64,000 bases of DNA, taken from contig CM035807.1 in the NCBI GenBank assembly GCA_020466095.1, positions 95,758,742 through 95,822,741 on the forward strand, written 5' to 3'. Origin of the DNA: Chlorops oryzae. Taxonomy: Eukaryota; Arthropoda; Insecta; Diptera; Chloropidae. The notes beneath the pieces were generated by a model that was not told the origin of the DNA, made no database searches, and saw nothing but the letters and a program-made list of their open reading frames with translations. This document shows positions 48,754 to 62,200 of the stretch, one piece after another (position 1 is the stretch's first letter; the number at the start of each line of letters is the position of its first letter). A program made the position numbers and the translations under genes.

Positions 48754-50367
48754 GACAACATTTTGTGTCTATGACGAGTTCGTATGTTTGCAACATCCAT
48801 ACAGCAACTTGAAAGGCAACAATACTCTTGGCCACATTATTCGTTGTCTTTTTAATCGATCCATATCCCTCTCTCATTCTCTCTTGCACTCCCCCTTCTC
48901 TCTCTAACCTCTCTCTCACACCCTTTCTAAACAGGTCTAACGAAACCAGCCTCGCAACTCGATACATGCGATTTTTCTTTCGAATTTTCTATGCACGAGT
49001 GCAACGTGTTGCTACTTGATCGGTTGCAGCATTTTCAATGCGGCGTTTGCTTGTTTACTTCAAGTTTCGGATTTGAAGAGAGGAAGGGGGAAACAAAATT
49101 TAAGGAAAAACGACAAAAAACAACGGTAATCGCAGCCAATGGTCAGCGGTTGTGAGTTGACAAAATTCTGAACGAATAAATTCGATACAACGTCCAATGG
49201 AGAGGAAGTTGTTTAGGTGTTCGAAAAGCGGAATTCACTCAAAGTTATGAGACTGCAAATGACCTGGAAAACATTTTTCACACTTTTGTGAATGTCAGTT
49301 TGCTGGCGAAAAGACTGTAGCACCGAATAAAAAGATTTACGCAAAACTTGGTGCTCTGATATTGATGGGTCGGTTTGTTTTTTTTTTTTTTTTTTATTCG
49401 GTCGGTTTTTTGTTGTGGACCCAAAATTTGCTTGGACCACCAAGAAAACAGGCAGTATTAAGCTTGTGATACTAATGGACATTGATCATAAGCGCACAAA
49501 GCTGTAGTCTCAAAAATAAATTTATAAGAACTCCTACATTAAAGGAACTTTTTTAAGACCTAATGAATATTAATCGGTATAATACGATTAAAGCAAGTTT
49601 AAGGGAGCCTATGTGCCGCTCACCATTAAAGTCCCATAAACTTGAAGCCATAATGTATTCCAATAAAAATTCTTTCATGTCGAAGAATTGAATGGAAGTC
49701 ACATCAACTTAGACTGCTTCTTAAGTAAGCTCACCAGAAATTTACGTGGACGTAAGCAGCTCTAATTTATGTCCGAAGAAATTATCAGCGAAAATATGAA
49801 ACCCATACTAATGAGTGATACTTTTTCGGAAGTACCTAATTATTCCTAGGAACCTGATGAAATTCCAAGCTTTTTTTTTCTTCTTCTTTTGCTCAGACAA
49901 ATGAGTGCGAAAGAAATTTTATGACGAGAGAAAAATTATGAATTCCATTGAAATCTCACGCGAAGCAATTTTTTTGATACCTGGAGAATGCTTTTGCGCG
50001 CATAACTTTTTAATTATTTTAAGGAGAAAAACTTTCTATCCCCTGCTCGTCATTTTAAAATAGTTAATCTTTCGTGAAATTTCAATTTACGCACGGGCGC
50101 TACGGCTGCACAAAAGGTGAAGTGTATTGCACAAAAAAATATTATATAAAATGAGAAAAAAGTAAAAAAAAAAAAAAAAAAAAAAAGGTGGAGAAAAGAC
50201 TTGAAGTACTTGTGACAGTCATATTATGTCGCAACAGTTTCGCAGAACCGGAAGTTGAACGGAAAAAATGAATTACACGAAGAAAGCTTCTTCAGTGGGT
50301 AAATTACTTTGATGCGGGTCCTTCTTCCGCGAGACTGATTTCGAGAGATATTCGCCCACAATGCAAT

Positions 50368-50426
50368 GGGAAAAGTGAAAAGCGAAAAGCGGAAAATGAA
50401 AAATGAAAAATGAAAAAGTGAAAAGC
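50368..50426. repeat. Degenerate (GAAAAGTG/GAAAAAT)n purine repeat
   Basis: About eight units of 7-8 bp, nearly all purine on the plus strand. Confidence 0.75.
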
Positions 50427-51563
50427 CGTAGGTACGTACCTTCCTACTCGAATGGGGGCCTAGAGCTTGCGTGAGTAATGCCCACATATTGTTGAAATAT
50501 TTCGCTACACCTAGATGACTAAGATTTTTTAGCTATCGTATAAAAAAGAATCACACCCAAAGCCCGGAAACGGTCTAAACAGTGAGCGGCATTTTGTATT
50601 TAATGCTAAGAATACTCGTGCTTGAAAGAAAAGTGACAAGGCACAGGAGAAGGAAACGAGGAAACTATTTGATTTAGTGCTATATCATGGCTTTCGTGGT
50701 CCCTTGGCCTTGTCCCTTGTGGTTGTTTTTTTTTTTTTTCTTTTGAGTTTTGCAACTTTTTTAATTTTTATTTTCACTTTGTTTTATTTTTATTTTTTTA
50801 TTTATTTCTGCTTTCATTTTTTAGTGGTCGACATATTTTTGCGGTTCTTCTGTTGGGACAGTTGGGACTGTTGGGAGCCATCGCTGACAGTGTTAGCGCT
50901 AGCCGAGAGTTTTGTCAGTTGAGCCACGAAAGAAGCCACCGAAAGATGGACATATGAAGGGTTGTGGAAAAGGAATAGATCTTAAAACGACCTTAAAAAA
51001 AAAAAATAAATAAAGAATAAAAGCAAATAGGGGAGCCGAAAGCAAAAGTGGCGAAAGTTTAATTTTTCACAACACGCTGTGGCGGGGCCAACGTGGAAAA
51101 AAATTAACAGCGGACAGCGAAACCAACAAGGAATCGTGACGCCATACAATTTTCACCGTTTTATCGTGTTATTCCTTTTGCCATTCGTCCAATCCCATGT
51201 TCGCCATTGTAGTTCGCAGCCATCGCAATTCCACTTTTCATTTTACTTTTCCTTTTTTCTTTTCTAGCGTTACAGCCTTGCTTCGTTTGTTGTGACTGTT
51301 GCAACTTTGAGTCGGGCTCAGCTCAAGTGAAAATATTCCAAAGGAGTTCATGCAGTGTGTGACAGTAGTAGATGGATACACATAAATACATATATATACG
51401 TATAGGAGGACTATCTAGACCGGAGTAGGTTACTCCACGGATTGTGCACCCAGCGAACGGAGCATCATTTATACACTCAGTCATTCACTGCTTGGGGCAG
51501 CACTTGGCCTAGGTCGCTCTACGGTGTTACAATTGGTACTGCAATTGCTCTTGCTAAGGCCGA

Positions 51564-51608
51564 TGACTGAGACTGAGACTGGAGCTGAGGCTGAGGCTGA
51601 GATGGAGG
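51564..51608. repeat. (ACTGAG)n / (GCTGAG)n hexanucleotide repeat
   Basis: Six-base units ACTGAG passing into GCTGAG. An open frame across it encodes Glu/Ala/Thr repeats of no evident meaning. Confidence 0.75.
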
Positions 51609-52558
51609 CCGACACTGGCTGCTGGCGTCGCAGCTGTAGTAATTTCATTTTTTACGCTTCTCTTCCTTGCGCTGACATTGCATCCGTGTGGCAATGTTAC
51701 ATTTAAATTTTTTTATTATTTTCTTTTTTATTATATTTTTTACTTGTCCCCTTTTCTGCTTTTATTTCGCATGCTTCCATTTTCATGTGCGAATGTGATT
51801 TCGTGTCCTTCAGCCGCAGGAAGTTTTCAACGCACACGGTGCGCTAACTATGCAGTCAAGCTTGCTTGCTTGCTGGCTGCACATTACTTCATAAAGAGAT
51901 AAAATAATTTAATGTATGCGACGAGAGAACAAATGCAATTTGCAACAGTCACGCTTTTAAGAACGTAATGTCATAATGTGTATTTATACATTTTAAATTC
52001 TATTACGTTTTGCCGCGCTACAAATTCAAATGTTCTGGGGATACGATTCGCATGGAAAATTATTATTATTAAATGGTTGGAAGGAAACGGAGTGATTTAA
52101 GCCATTTGCTTTTGTTTAAATATAATTAAAAATTAAACATTTTTATATACTCATATGTAGATACTATATACTAGTCATGTAAAGAGCTCTCGACATGTAG
52201 ACGAGTTTGCATAATTGAACGGATTAAATGAAACTTTTAATCTGATCATGAATTTGAATTGAAAAGTTGAAAGGATTTTTCTCTTTAAAGCGAATATTTC
52301 TCTTTTAGCCCTAATCTGAATATTCCTGGAGAACGAATTCCCGAGGCATTTACATTTTTCGAGACTAAAATTCTTCTGTTTTAAAAAGATAGGGTAAAGA
52401 AAATTATGGGTATGGGTCAAATACCGATTCCCCATCAAATTTCTTCTCACCAATATTTAAAAAAGAAGAAGTTTACTCTCGAGAAAAGTATATTTCCCGT
52501 CAATTCGTTCCCCGGGAATATTCGGAATCGGGCTGTTTATGTTTTTAAGTTGTGTTTT

Positions 52559-52750
52559 GTCGGCCTCTTTGCCGTAGATGATTGAGATACCAAACTACGG
52601 AGCGAGAGGCTCTGGGTTCAACTCCCAGCTTAGGTCGTGGATGTTTGTGTCGTTTTTTCTGTTTCTATTTTCTTTTTTTATTTGTGGTATCACAATGGGC
52701 CCTGTGCCACCCTTAATGGTGGCAGCCACACTAGCCTAAACTAACTTAAG
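52559..52750 (+). mobile_element. tRNA-derived SINE, subfamily B
   Basis: The tRNA-like head starts CGGCCTCTTTGCCGTAG, contains an A-box-like GATTGAGATACC and the B box GGGTTCAACTCC (52613-52624). A T-rich linker follows, then the tail GTGGTATCACAATGGGCC ... GGTGGCAGCCACACTAGCC. The head is the same as at 62201 and differs from that at 6606. Confidence 0.85.
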
Positions 52751-55570
52751 TTTCATTTTTCACTCCGTAAAACGAAATGATTTTCGGTCTCTTAAAACTC
52801 GTTATATCGATGAATGACTGGACTCTGTATTCTGCTGCTGTAAAAATTCGCACAACTGTCGTTAAAATCGCTGCAGCCAAGCACAGAAAAATAGTCCCCA
52901 ATCGCAGCTGCTTGTAATTGAAATTCTTGTTAGCGATTCCTGGAAACAGAGCACCTTCGAAAAAACACTAATCAGCACAATATAGAGTGTCTGTACGAGT
53001 CCACGTTTTCGTTATTCGTGTTCATTTTCCACATATGGACAATCTACACTACACTACACACGAAAAGTAATGAACCACTCGGTAAACTAGTGAATTCCAG
53101 TTTTTTGGTTTTTTATGACAAAAGACTTCAGTAACAAAAAACTGCATTCAATTGTATTTTCTCAATTTATTTACATATACATACTCAACTCAATCCAATT
53201 TAGCCATTTCGAGTGGAAGTATTTTCTGTTTTTATTTTTATTTTTTATTATTTTTTTTTTTGAAATTTTAAATGTGAGCAAGATAAAAGGAAAACGTAGC
53301 TCCGATTTGAAGTGCCCACATTCAAGTGAATTGCAACAAAATTGCAACTTTGCAAACGAAAATTATGAGAAAATACAAAATTCCCGTAAAAAATATATTA
53401 AAATAAATAAATTGAAAAAAAAAAACGACGACGAAGGAATCATTTTCATAAAATTCAGCAGAGTAAGCATGACAATTACAACAATGCATAACGTACGAGT
53501 CCAAGTATGTGGAGCAAAAGCATTTTCAAATGGCAGCAAATAATTTTTATTTATTTATCATTATTATTTTTTAGCTTCTATTACTTTCATATGTATGTAT
53601 GCGTGCTTCTACTCTAAACTCTGAGTGTAATTGAAGTAAGTGCGGTGAGTTCCAAGGCAATTTAACTTGCGAGCAATCGATATTAGGGTGCAGTGCCATT
53701 AGGGAGCGTATATAGGTGTATAGTATATGTATTCAATTGCCCCAAATGGAATGCGAAGGCTTTTTTGTGGTACGAAAATAGGAAAACATTTGGCAGATAT
53801 TTACATTTATCCTCGAATAAAAGATTTTTCAAAACAGCGCAACAAATATTTTATATATCAATTCTAAATTTAAAGAATTGTGTTGAAAACAGGATAGGCG
53901 GCTAATTTTTAAACCCGGAGACATTAAAATTTATCGTACTTTCAAATCAAGTTATCAATTATTCATTTGTCACTCAAAGGCCTCAATGCCAAATTCATCT
54001 GATAAAGCAAACTGCCTCAAAAACTTAAGTGAAAAAAACCCACAGTACCCAGTACCCACAGTAGAAGAACCTTTCTCCTAGGACAATAGATATGAATGAA
54101 GAGAATGTGTGAATGTCCCTTTCGTCATAAGAGTGGCACTGAATGGTTGCTCTTGGGCCTGAATTTTCACACACTGGACTCTTCTCAGCTTCAATTTTGC
54201 ATCGTCATAACGCTCCGGTCGAATGTCCTCATTTGTTAATGAATATAAAATTGAAGAACCCAACCCAATATTCTGATAAGTTTTTGCCTTCTCCGAATAA
54301 AGTTTTGACCACATTTTTGGGTCGTTTTTATTATTTCATTAAGGCTTGTCGAAAGAAGAAAAAAGAACCCCCCATGAAAGAAAAAGCTGATTTTAATTTT
54401 GTAGACCTCAAAAGAGAAGACTGCTCAAAGCTCTATGCAGCCAACGAACCTCAACTTAAGTCATTCACATGCAGTAAATTGCATTAAGTTGCGGTAAAAT
54501 TTTGCTCTACATTTTCGTTAAGGACTTCGGGCAAAGTTTTTTCATTAATTAAAAATTTGAAGCAAAAATTGATGGCAGAATAGTAGTAGAAAGTCTACAT
54601 GGAGAGTAGTTTTTGTGGAAGATATTTCAGATAGTTAGTTTAGGTTTGTTTATCCGAGTGTTGTGCTTACAGAGAAGAAACAGGCAGATTCAGCTCTGAT
54701 AAGGAAAAATCTCTCTGAACGATAAAAATTTGGATGGCTTGATGAATGAATGATGGAACTTTTTGATGAAGAACGATATACTGATATAATAGAAAACGTC
54801 ATCCAACCTCAAGTGGCTTCATTGAAAAGAAGGATTAAGTCGCCGAAATATACATTTACGACGTCCTTCGAGGATTAAAATTTGCGATGGAATACTGTCC
54901 TCATACAGGTAAATATGTACTTAATAGCCTTCTGTACACTTAATGTCGATTCTAGCTATGTGCAATTGATCAAATAGGATTGTTGGCGAGCTATAATAAG
55001 GATTCTCAGGTGAAAGGTAAATTAAACACCTTCATTTTTGTTTAAATTAATGTTCCAGAAGGGAAGATTCATTTGGAAAAGTATCGATATTAAAGTATAA
55101 CTTTACATGCTTTACATGAAATAAAGCTACTCTAATTAGTAAATAAAGCATCATCTTTGTTTATTTTACATTTTAATTGCTTTTCGTTGATGGAAAATTC
55201 ATATGCGCCTTAAATGAGCCAACTTATGTAGCTCACGATGAAGCTGGAGAAATCGATTGGCAACGTATTGTTAAGCTATTATTAATACATGAATGCATTT
55301 CTCTTCGGCCCGTGCGCTTTTGTAGTTTTCATATTTATTTACCATTTTCAGGCCGTGCTCTTGGCGAAGCGACAAATAAATGAATGCGTGCACGCATGCT
55401 TGCATTGGGAATGAAAATTCTTGTTAATGGACCACAAATAAAATATGCTTTACAGGGGAAATCAATTAAAATCACTGCCACTTGATGAAATAAAGGCTCC
55501 ACGCACGCTAACCCACACCATGCGACGTGCGAGCGCATTCACAATCGCATGAAAAAGGTATGAGTATACA

Positions 55571-56355
55571 CACAGAGAAAAAAATAACTGTAAATTATAC
55601 CAATTTCGCTCTTAACCCAACAATTTTCGCTCTTAAAATGATCTCAAGAGTTTTTAGCTTTTAAACCAACAATGTTATCACTGTTATTTTTTTTAAGAGC
55701 GAAATTGTTGCGTTAAGAAAGGTGGCTTTTAAATCTTCCGAGCGCGAAAACGGTGGATTTGAAATGCACAGCTTTTAAAATCTCCAAAAGCGAAATTTGA
55801 TTTAAAATTGAAAACTTTTATTAATTTCCAAAAGTGACACTGTTGATTAAAAATGCACAGCTGTAGATAATTTTTTTAACTATTCGCAAAAATAATTTCA
55901 GAAAAATGTGTTTCCTCCTCTTAACATAACACCAAAAATAGCCATCGGATGGACTTCATCTGATTTTGTCACTCCGTTGTCGTGACTGCCTTCGCAATGC
56001 TTAAAAAGTTCTAAGATGAATACATATCTTATATGTCCTATTTTATAAACCAAATGAGAATTATACCGAACGAAAAGAAATGTTATTAAGTGCTCAGTGC
56101 TCTTAACTTAAATAGTTTCGCTCTTAACAAATTCAATAAAATGTAGTTGGAATAACAGTTTAGCTGTAAAAATCCGAACTTCAAATGCGAAACTTTTTAA
56201 ATCTACGGATTCACTATTAAAGTTACTACTTTCACTCTTAAATGATAGCCAAGAGCGTTTTCATTGTTGGGTTAAAAGCTAAATCCTTTAGATTCAAGAG
56301 CGTTTTCTCTAAGAGCGGCGCGCTCTTGAATTTACTACGTGTTTTTTTCTCTGTG
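55571..56355. mobile_element. Inverted-repeat element with CGCTCTTAA motifs, 785 bp
   Basis: The ends CACAGAGAAAAAAA (left) and TTTTTTTCTCTGTG (right) are exact complements. Inside, TTTCGCTCTTAA and TTAAGAGCGAAA occur many times in both orientations, and a CCCAACAATTTTCGCTCTTAA block near 55617 is mirrored near 55696. No target duplication is clear, so the exact ends are uncertain. Non-coding. It is probably an unclassified MITE. Confidence 0.65.
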
Positions 56356-57013
56356 CATGCACATATGTATACATATATGCATGAAGTCGGCATTTAAGAG
56401 CTCCCAGAGCCCCCAAAAGTGCACTACGAAATATGCCAGCGAGCAAATTGTTACATGCAGCATACGTAAAGAGCAGAATATTTAACCGCATTTCAAATGA
56501 ACGTTGCGTCGTCGCTCTCGTTGTCGTTGTATTTGCGAAAGGACACCACAAACCGGCAATAAAAAACCGAAAATTCATTTAAAATTGATCAACAACACAG
56601 CATTCGTCATTCTTCTCCTGGCCGAGTTGCATTGCGTAATTTCTTCTTTTTTTCGGAATGAGGGGGAAAAAAGTGAAAAGCTCAATGGGATATGCATAGA
56701 AATATCCTTGAGCTACTGGCTCTAGATGCAGTAAATTTGACATGACATTACTATAACGTCGGCGAATGCATTTCGAATTTCAATTCGACATCACGATGTC
56801 GTGCATTATTCAATGTCCCATCGCGAATGGAGCTCGATGAAAAGATTTTTTGTGGAAAAAAAAAAAAAACAGAGAAATATAGGTACATACTCGTTTCACC
56901 AACTGAAAAGAAAAGAAATACAAAAATTCAAGGCATACGGAAGGCAATTAAAATCGAAGTAATTGCTTCTTGATTTCCTTTTGTTTTTCCTTCATGCATT
57001 TGTCGCCTTCGCG

Positions 57014-57331
57014 ATGGAACAGGTGGTCGAGTGCGACAACAAAACAGAAAACATGCAAACAGAAATGTGCACGTCACAGTCCGCACTCAGCGCTCAGCGC
57101 TCAGCACTCGGATGGGCATCAACTCCGGCACTCTCGCACACACAAAACTGCTCCTCAAAAGCAACCCGACTCGAAACCATTTCTAACCACGGCCAGTCAT
57201 GTTGTCGATTTAAGAGAAGATATGAAATATATGTAGCATCAGCAGCAAAGCCGCAGTTACCGCGAAGAGCTGGCCACATCAAAGACTCGTTGAATTCATC
57301 TACCAAGCTGGTATGTTGTGGCCTTGACGTT

Positions 57332-57362
<31 letters not shown>

Positions 57363-57550
57363 GAAGCAGCAGCATCGGCAACAACAACAATTCGGCAACA
57401 AAAAAAAAAAAAAAAACAGAACAGAAACTAAAAATAAAGCAACAAATCTGCCTTAATAATGATTACTCTGACGAATCGGACGACCAGGCCGTCCTAGCCA
57501 TTTTAGCCGATAACGAAAGAAAAACGAACGACAACAGCAGCTGTTGCTGA
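57014..57550 (+). other. Candidate ORF, 178 codons, Asn-rich, unverified
   Basis: The frame runs from an ATG in fair context (GCGATGG) to TGA. It begins MEQVVECDNKTENMQTEMC, has a Ser/Ala/Gln-rich stretch, then ten Asn from a CAA/AAC repeat (57332-57362), a Lys run, and an acidic tail including DYSDESDDQAVLAILADNER. The tail uses many G/C-ending codons, unlike most of the window. The segment is GC-richer than its surroundings. There is no recognised domain. It could be a single-exon gene, an exon of an antisense transcript, or chance assisted by the repeat. Confidence 0.25.
57332..57362. repeat. (AAC)n trinucleotide repeat
   Basis: Ten AAC units on the plus strand. On the minus strand it reads as a Leu (TTG) run that mimics a signal peptide but has no matching phase-1 donor. 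Confidence 0.9.
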
Positions 57551-58010
57551 TGGTGCGCTATGATTTAATGGTATCAAAAGCAAACATAAATTGGTCTTAA
57601 GAGAATAAAGATAATCAAAGAAATTTATACGCCCATGTATAGGAATCCATAAAAATATTCATATTAATATCGAAAATGCTCTTTTGAAATTATGAAAATA
57701 CGAGTTTTTTCTACTGAAGGAAGAAAAAATATTTACCACTCGAAGCCCTAAAAGGATAAAAAAGATTACAAGGATTGTGGAATGAATGCCTAAAGCAAAT
57801 GCCTAAATGATTAGACCGATGGAAGCTATCGCGAAGATAGAGTACATACATACAAAAATTGATATCTTAATTTTTAAGATTTGCAAATCATGAAGATTTC
57901 AGGGAATATTTCTCTCCGCCAGAAGAAATGGATTGGTTATGACGAAACAGGCATTCCTTCCATCCTTTTCGAATTAAGATAATGATATCTATACCCTACA
58001 AGGAGGCAAA

Positions 58011-58399
58011 AACAAGTAAAGGTGTTATAGTCGGGTGAATCTGACAATACAATAACCATAAATATGTTTTAATATTTTTTAAAACGACGAATTTTTGCGG
58101 TTTTTGTGGCCAGACCCAAATACTGGAGTCACCCTTATAGATGGTCCGATCAGGTCAATTCTCGAACTTGTTCTTACCCCCGTGAACACGCATACCCAAT
58201 TTCATCAAGATATCTGAAATCCTTCAATAAGAAAACTGTATACGGACAGACAGACCGACATGGCTAAATCGAATATTCTGATGACGCTAATCAATTCTAT
58301 ATGGGTACATATTATATGGTCTATCACGACTGGTTCTGAAATTCACTCACAATCACACAAATGCAATATACCCTCGAGACAGAGTGTTGTCGGTATGAA
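58011..58399 (+). mobile_element. mini-me-like repeat element, copy 3 (about 389 bp)
   Basis: Begins AACAAGTAAAGGTGTTATAG. It contains AATACTGGAGTCACCC, a short (GACA) tract at 58245-58260, GACATGGCTAAATCGAAT, CTATCACGACTGGTTCTG and the end ATATACCCTCGAGACAGAGT. It is collinear with copies 1 and 2 but internally shortened. Confidence 0.8.
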
Positions 58400-60124
58400 A
58401 ATAAGTTTGGTGGTGATACAAAATCGAACGATTGCTCGAAAGTGTTGACCAAATGCATTCAGCACGCAACAAGTTAAATAATGCATGTTGCTCATTCGAT
58501 TTATTCGCACAATATTTTCTATGAAGTTGTGCAACAGTTCGTCGCCTGTTTTTTCTTCACAATAATTACAGCTAAGCACTCTAGAAAAAACTGTCAGATC
58601 ACTTATTTATGTCAATTATTACAGGACCATAAGAGACCTACAGGTTGCAAGCCATTCTCAAGCAACATTGCTTCGGATATTCCCGAGCTTGGCAGTGGAG
58701 CGTCTCACAAAGGCACTATCTACTCCCTTGAAGCCACCGCTTTCAAATGATTACCGCTTGTAAGAGCTGAAATTGAGCCTCATTAAATCGGTTCTTCTCA
58801 TATTCTACATCGTGCCAAATAATTCTTTTTTCATGCTCCTCATTTGAACAGGAAGCGGGAACGATTTTTTTTTTTTGTAATTTTTAAGCGGCATAAGAAC
58901 TTGAGTACAGTTTGTAAGAAAATAATATTTTGTTGTTTTCATTTATGCAGATTTTTTTATCCTCTTTTTTTACTGAGTTTCTTATCTTCGCATCACTTAC
59001 AAATTGTTTTTCTGTGTGATTTTTTTGTTCGCTTATGCTCATTTCGTTCAAAGAACTTGTTCGCTAGTCCTCGTTCTGATGCTGCTGCTGCTGCTTCTCT
59101 GGCAAGAAAGATCTGCGCTGCATGGATAAATTTATTTTTCTATGCAAATTCTTGGTATGCAAATCTTTGTTTTAAGCTACATCAACATTTTCTATTTTTT
59201 TCTTCTTCTTTTTTTTCATATATAAATTCCCTTATTTCCTTCTTTTAGTTGACTTATTGTTAGTCAAGCAAACATTTGGCAGAAATATTACAATTTTGAA
59301 TTGGGAAGTTTTCGGTTTCCTTCAATTCGATTTGCTTCCAAATGTGGTTTAATCTGCAGCTTTACTCTTTTTGTTGATTTGCAAATTTGGTTTTTGTTTT
59401 TTACAAATTTGAGTGTCGTCTGCAAAACTGAGTGCTCCGTTTCCCACATAAATCTTGCGTAATTAATTTCATTGTACGTTTTATTTTCTACATACCAAAA
59501 CCGATTGATTGCCAATCAAGCCCATTCATTTATGCATGCGACTTTCTTCGGTGTGTGCTCACACAAATTTTCGGAATGTTTGCTCAAAGATTTAAACTTA
59601 AAGTATAAGCATTTAATTTAAAAAAAAAATAGAAAAATTCAATTTAATATTTAAATCCCAAATTCTTTAATAAAAGCAACAAATTTGCCATAAAAGTCCA
59701 CAGCCACACACACATGACAGCAACCAAAGTCAACAATAAATAGGAAAATGGAAAATTTATTCATACCTTGGATTATTCATGCCTTGACTAGCAATAAACT
59801 AACAATAATAAAATAGTATATGTATATGTTTTTTTTATTTCTAAATTTCATTGAGTAAAAAACGATTCTATAGTAATGTTTTAACAAAATATTTCAAAAT
59901 AAAATTGACCACAAAAATCGAAAATACAAAAGTTCCATTAAAATTTTCGAACGAGCAAAATTCCGGAGCGGAGCGAAGGAGAGAAAGACACACAGAAATA
60001 AATAGGCGGACATAGGGAGGGAGAGAGGAAAATAAGCTATTACTTTGTCGGTACATAAATATTAAATCCATTGCATAAAATATAATTCGCAAAATGCTTT
60101 AATTGGCGTCATGTGCATGCATTC

Positions 60125-61144
60125 TAGGGATGCTATTGGAGCATTCCACAGAAAATGATACTTTTGTCCCGTACAAACAGACAAAAACTAATATACCTAA
60201 TTACTCAAAAATTTTCCAGAGGGCAATTTATATACTGTCAAGTATCGTAATATGAGTACATTAAAATAATCTTTTCATCCAATTGAACACTTAAACATAA
60301 AAAACATGAGGAATATTATTTGTCCCGTACGGGAATTCTCCTATAGTGAATTTTGATGCACCAGAATTCGTTAGTTATGGTGAAAAAACCCACTAAAATT
60401 TGAATAACTGACCCTGAGTCAGTCCTAGAGTAGTCAAATGTATGACTGACTCCCACTCATTTTTTACTTCCAACATTTTCTCAAACATACTTACCCCCTA
60501 ACTCCCCTCCTTAAGGGGGTTCCCATACAAAAATTTTTTTAAATAAATTTTTTCCCCATCGTCCTAACTAGCACCAGGGTGCCCCGAGTGAAGTCAAATG
60601 TATGACCGACCGCGACTAATTTTTCGTTTTCAACATTTTCTTCCAACATACCTAACCCCTAGTTCCCGTCCTTGAGGGGGCTACCATACAATAAGTCTTT
60701 TTTATAAATTTTTCCCCGACCGTCCTAAGTAGCACCAGGGTGCCCCTACTGAAATCAAATGTATGACCGACCCCGCATTAATTTTTCCTCTTCAACATTT
60801 TCTCGCAACATACCTACCGTCTAACTCCCCTCCTTAAGAGGGCTCCCGTTCTAGGGGCAAGTAGGGGTAAGTATGTTCGGAGAAAATGTTTGGAGAAAAA
60901 TTTAATGGAAGTCCGCATACATTTGACTTCTCTAGGACTGACTCAGAGTCAGTTTTGCAGATTTCAGTGGATTTTTTGTCCGTAACACCCATATTTGAGC
61001 CCGATGGGGAGCCATTTGCCCCAACCCCAGCCACCAAATTTGTTCGCTCATGCATTTATTTTATTAAACCGCACAAAATAACGGGTTCCTAGCTAGTCGA
61101 AATCCTGTTGCTAAGGACCTCCATACAACACTATCGCATCCCTA
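60125..61144. mobile_element. hAT-like element with internal 160-bp tandem array, 1,020 bp
   Basis: The ends TAGGGATGCTATTG on the left and TAGGGATGCGATAG on the right read inwards are flanked by 8-bp repeats differing at one base (ATGCATTC at 60117-60124, ATGCATAC at 61145-61152). This fits hAT. Inside, foldback arms (CTGAGTCAGTCCTAGAG near 60413, its complement near 60936) enclose three tandem units. No transposase is present. Confidence 0.82.
60430..60860. repeat. Three tandem units of about 160 bp inside the hAT-like element
   Basis: The motif TCAAATGTATGAC starts near 60434, 60594 and 60755, a spacing of 160-161 bp. Each unit also holds CAACATTTTCT, CATACNTANC and CTCCTTAAGGGGG-type segments. 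Two units contain GCACCAGGGTGCCCC. The third is cut short near 60850, followed by an inverted fragment. Confidence 0.88.
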
Positions 61145-62200
61145 ATGCATACGCATGCCTGTGCAGAGCAATGTGCAAATGAACGAGTGATTGTGTGAGT
61201 AAATGGCTGAAATATTGTAAGCCGAACAGAGCTGGGTTTATAGAGCTTTTCATCATATATTTCAGCAACAACTCTAGTGGGTTACGTAGGTGAATTTCTA
61301 AGTTTAATTACATTTTTCATATTGTTGCTTTTTATGGCCAAATGTTGATTGTGCATTGTGTAAATGGAATTGTGCAAACAAAAACAAAAAACAAAAAACA
61401 AAAATGTAGAATTCAAACGTGAACAATTTCTGAAACTGAAACGTCATCTGACGCATTCAAACTTTCATGAGGAATTGGTGAATTTACTTTTCGCCGAAAT
61501 ATGCGTTTCAAAATGCAATATCGATTGCACATGAATGGACATTTTCATGGATATTTATCGCTTTAAAGCATATTTAACGGCGCACAAAATATTCCTGCCA
61601 CAGTTGTTTTTTTCGCCCGACCTAAGCTTGTTAGGATATTCTTAAAAAATATGAACAAAATACAAATAAAAGAAACAAAAGGGATTAAAAATTGATAGCG
61701 TTCAAAATATGATTCTTTAATAGCAGCTCGCATTCCACTCTAGGGGTATACCCGTTAAGGAAAAGTTCTAATTAGGGGTCATTAAAATTTAATAAATACT
61801 ACTTTAGACAACTTAATGAATAGGCAGCTCTAACCTAAATAAAATTTTTTGAAATTTTTTGAAATTTTTTATCACAAGTGGCGCTTTTTTGGGTCCCCTT
61901 CTTCATTAAATTAATCAAATACGCGAAGGTTCTCTAATGGGGAAATAATATTTTTGACGTGAGAAAATGGAAAGATAACTGCGACCCTTTTTGAGAAATT
62001 TATATTTTATATTATTTGCGTGTCTTTTTCGAGCCATATTTATGATCATTTTAGAGTCTTCTTTTAATCGTGCATCCGTTAAATCTCTTTCAAATCATCG
62101 AAGGGGCTTGAAAAATACTTATAAATGTGATTTCTGATACAACAATCTTTCAATACTTAGCCTGGAAATCTTTTCCAATTAAATTCTTATGAGCATTTTT

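Noticed and set aside
49213..49482. Minus-strand frame starting MSISITSLILPVFLVVQANF, considered as the missing signal-peptide exon
   Set aside because: No good donor in the phase needed to join the exon at 34147; the only phase-matching GT would leave a four-residue peptide.
54078..54487. Overlapping frames of 114 (plus) and 78 (minus) codons
   Set aside because: Both look moderately protein-like but I recognise nothing, they are mutually exclusive over 200 bp, and no splice sites or conserved motifs support either.
57094..57390. Minus-strand frame beginning with a run of Leu, resembling a signal peptide and possible first exon of the Ig gene
   Set aside because: The Leu run is the (AAC)n repeat read backwards, and no donor in the required phase (one base of a codon) follows it.
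60834..61092. Overlapping frames of about 70 codons on both strands
   Set aside because: Inside the non-coding hAT-like element; the mirrored sequence comes from its foldback arms.
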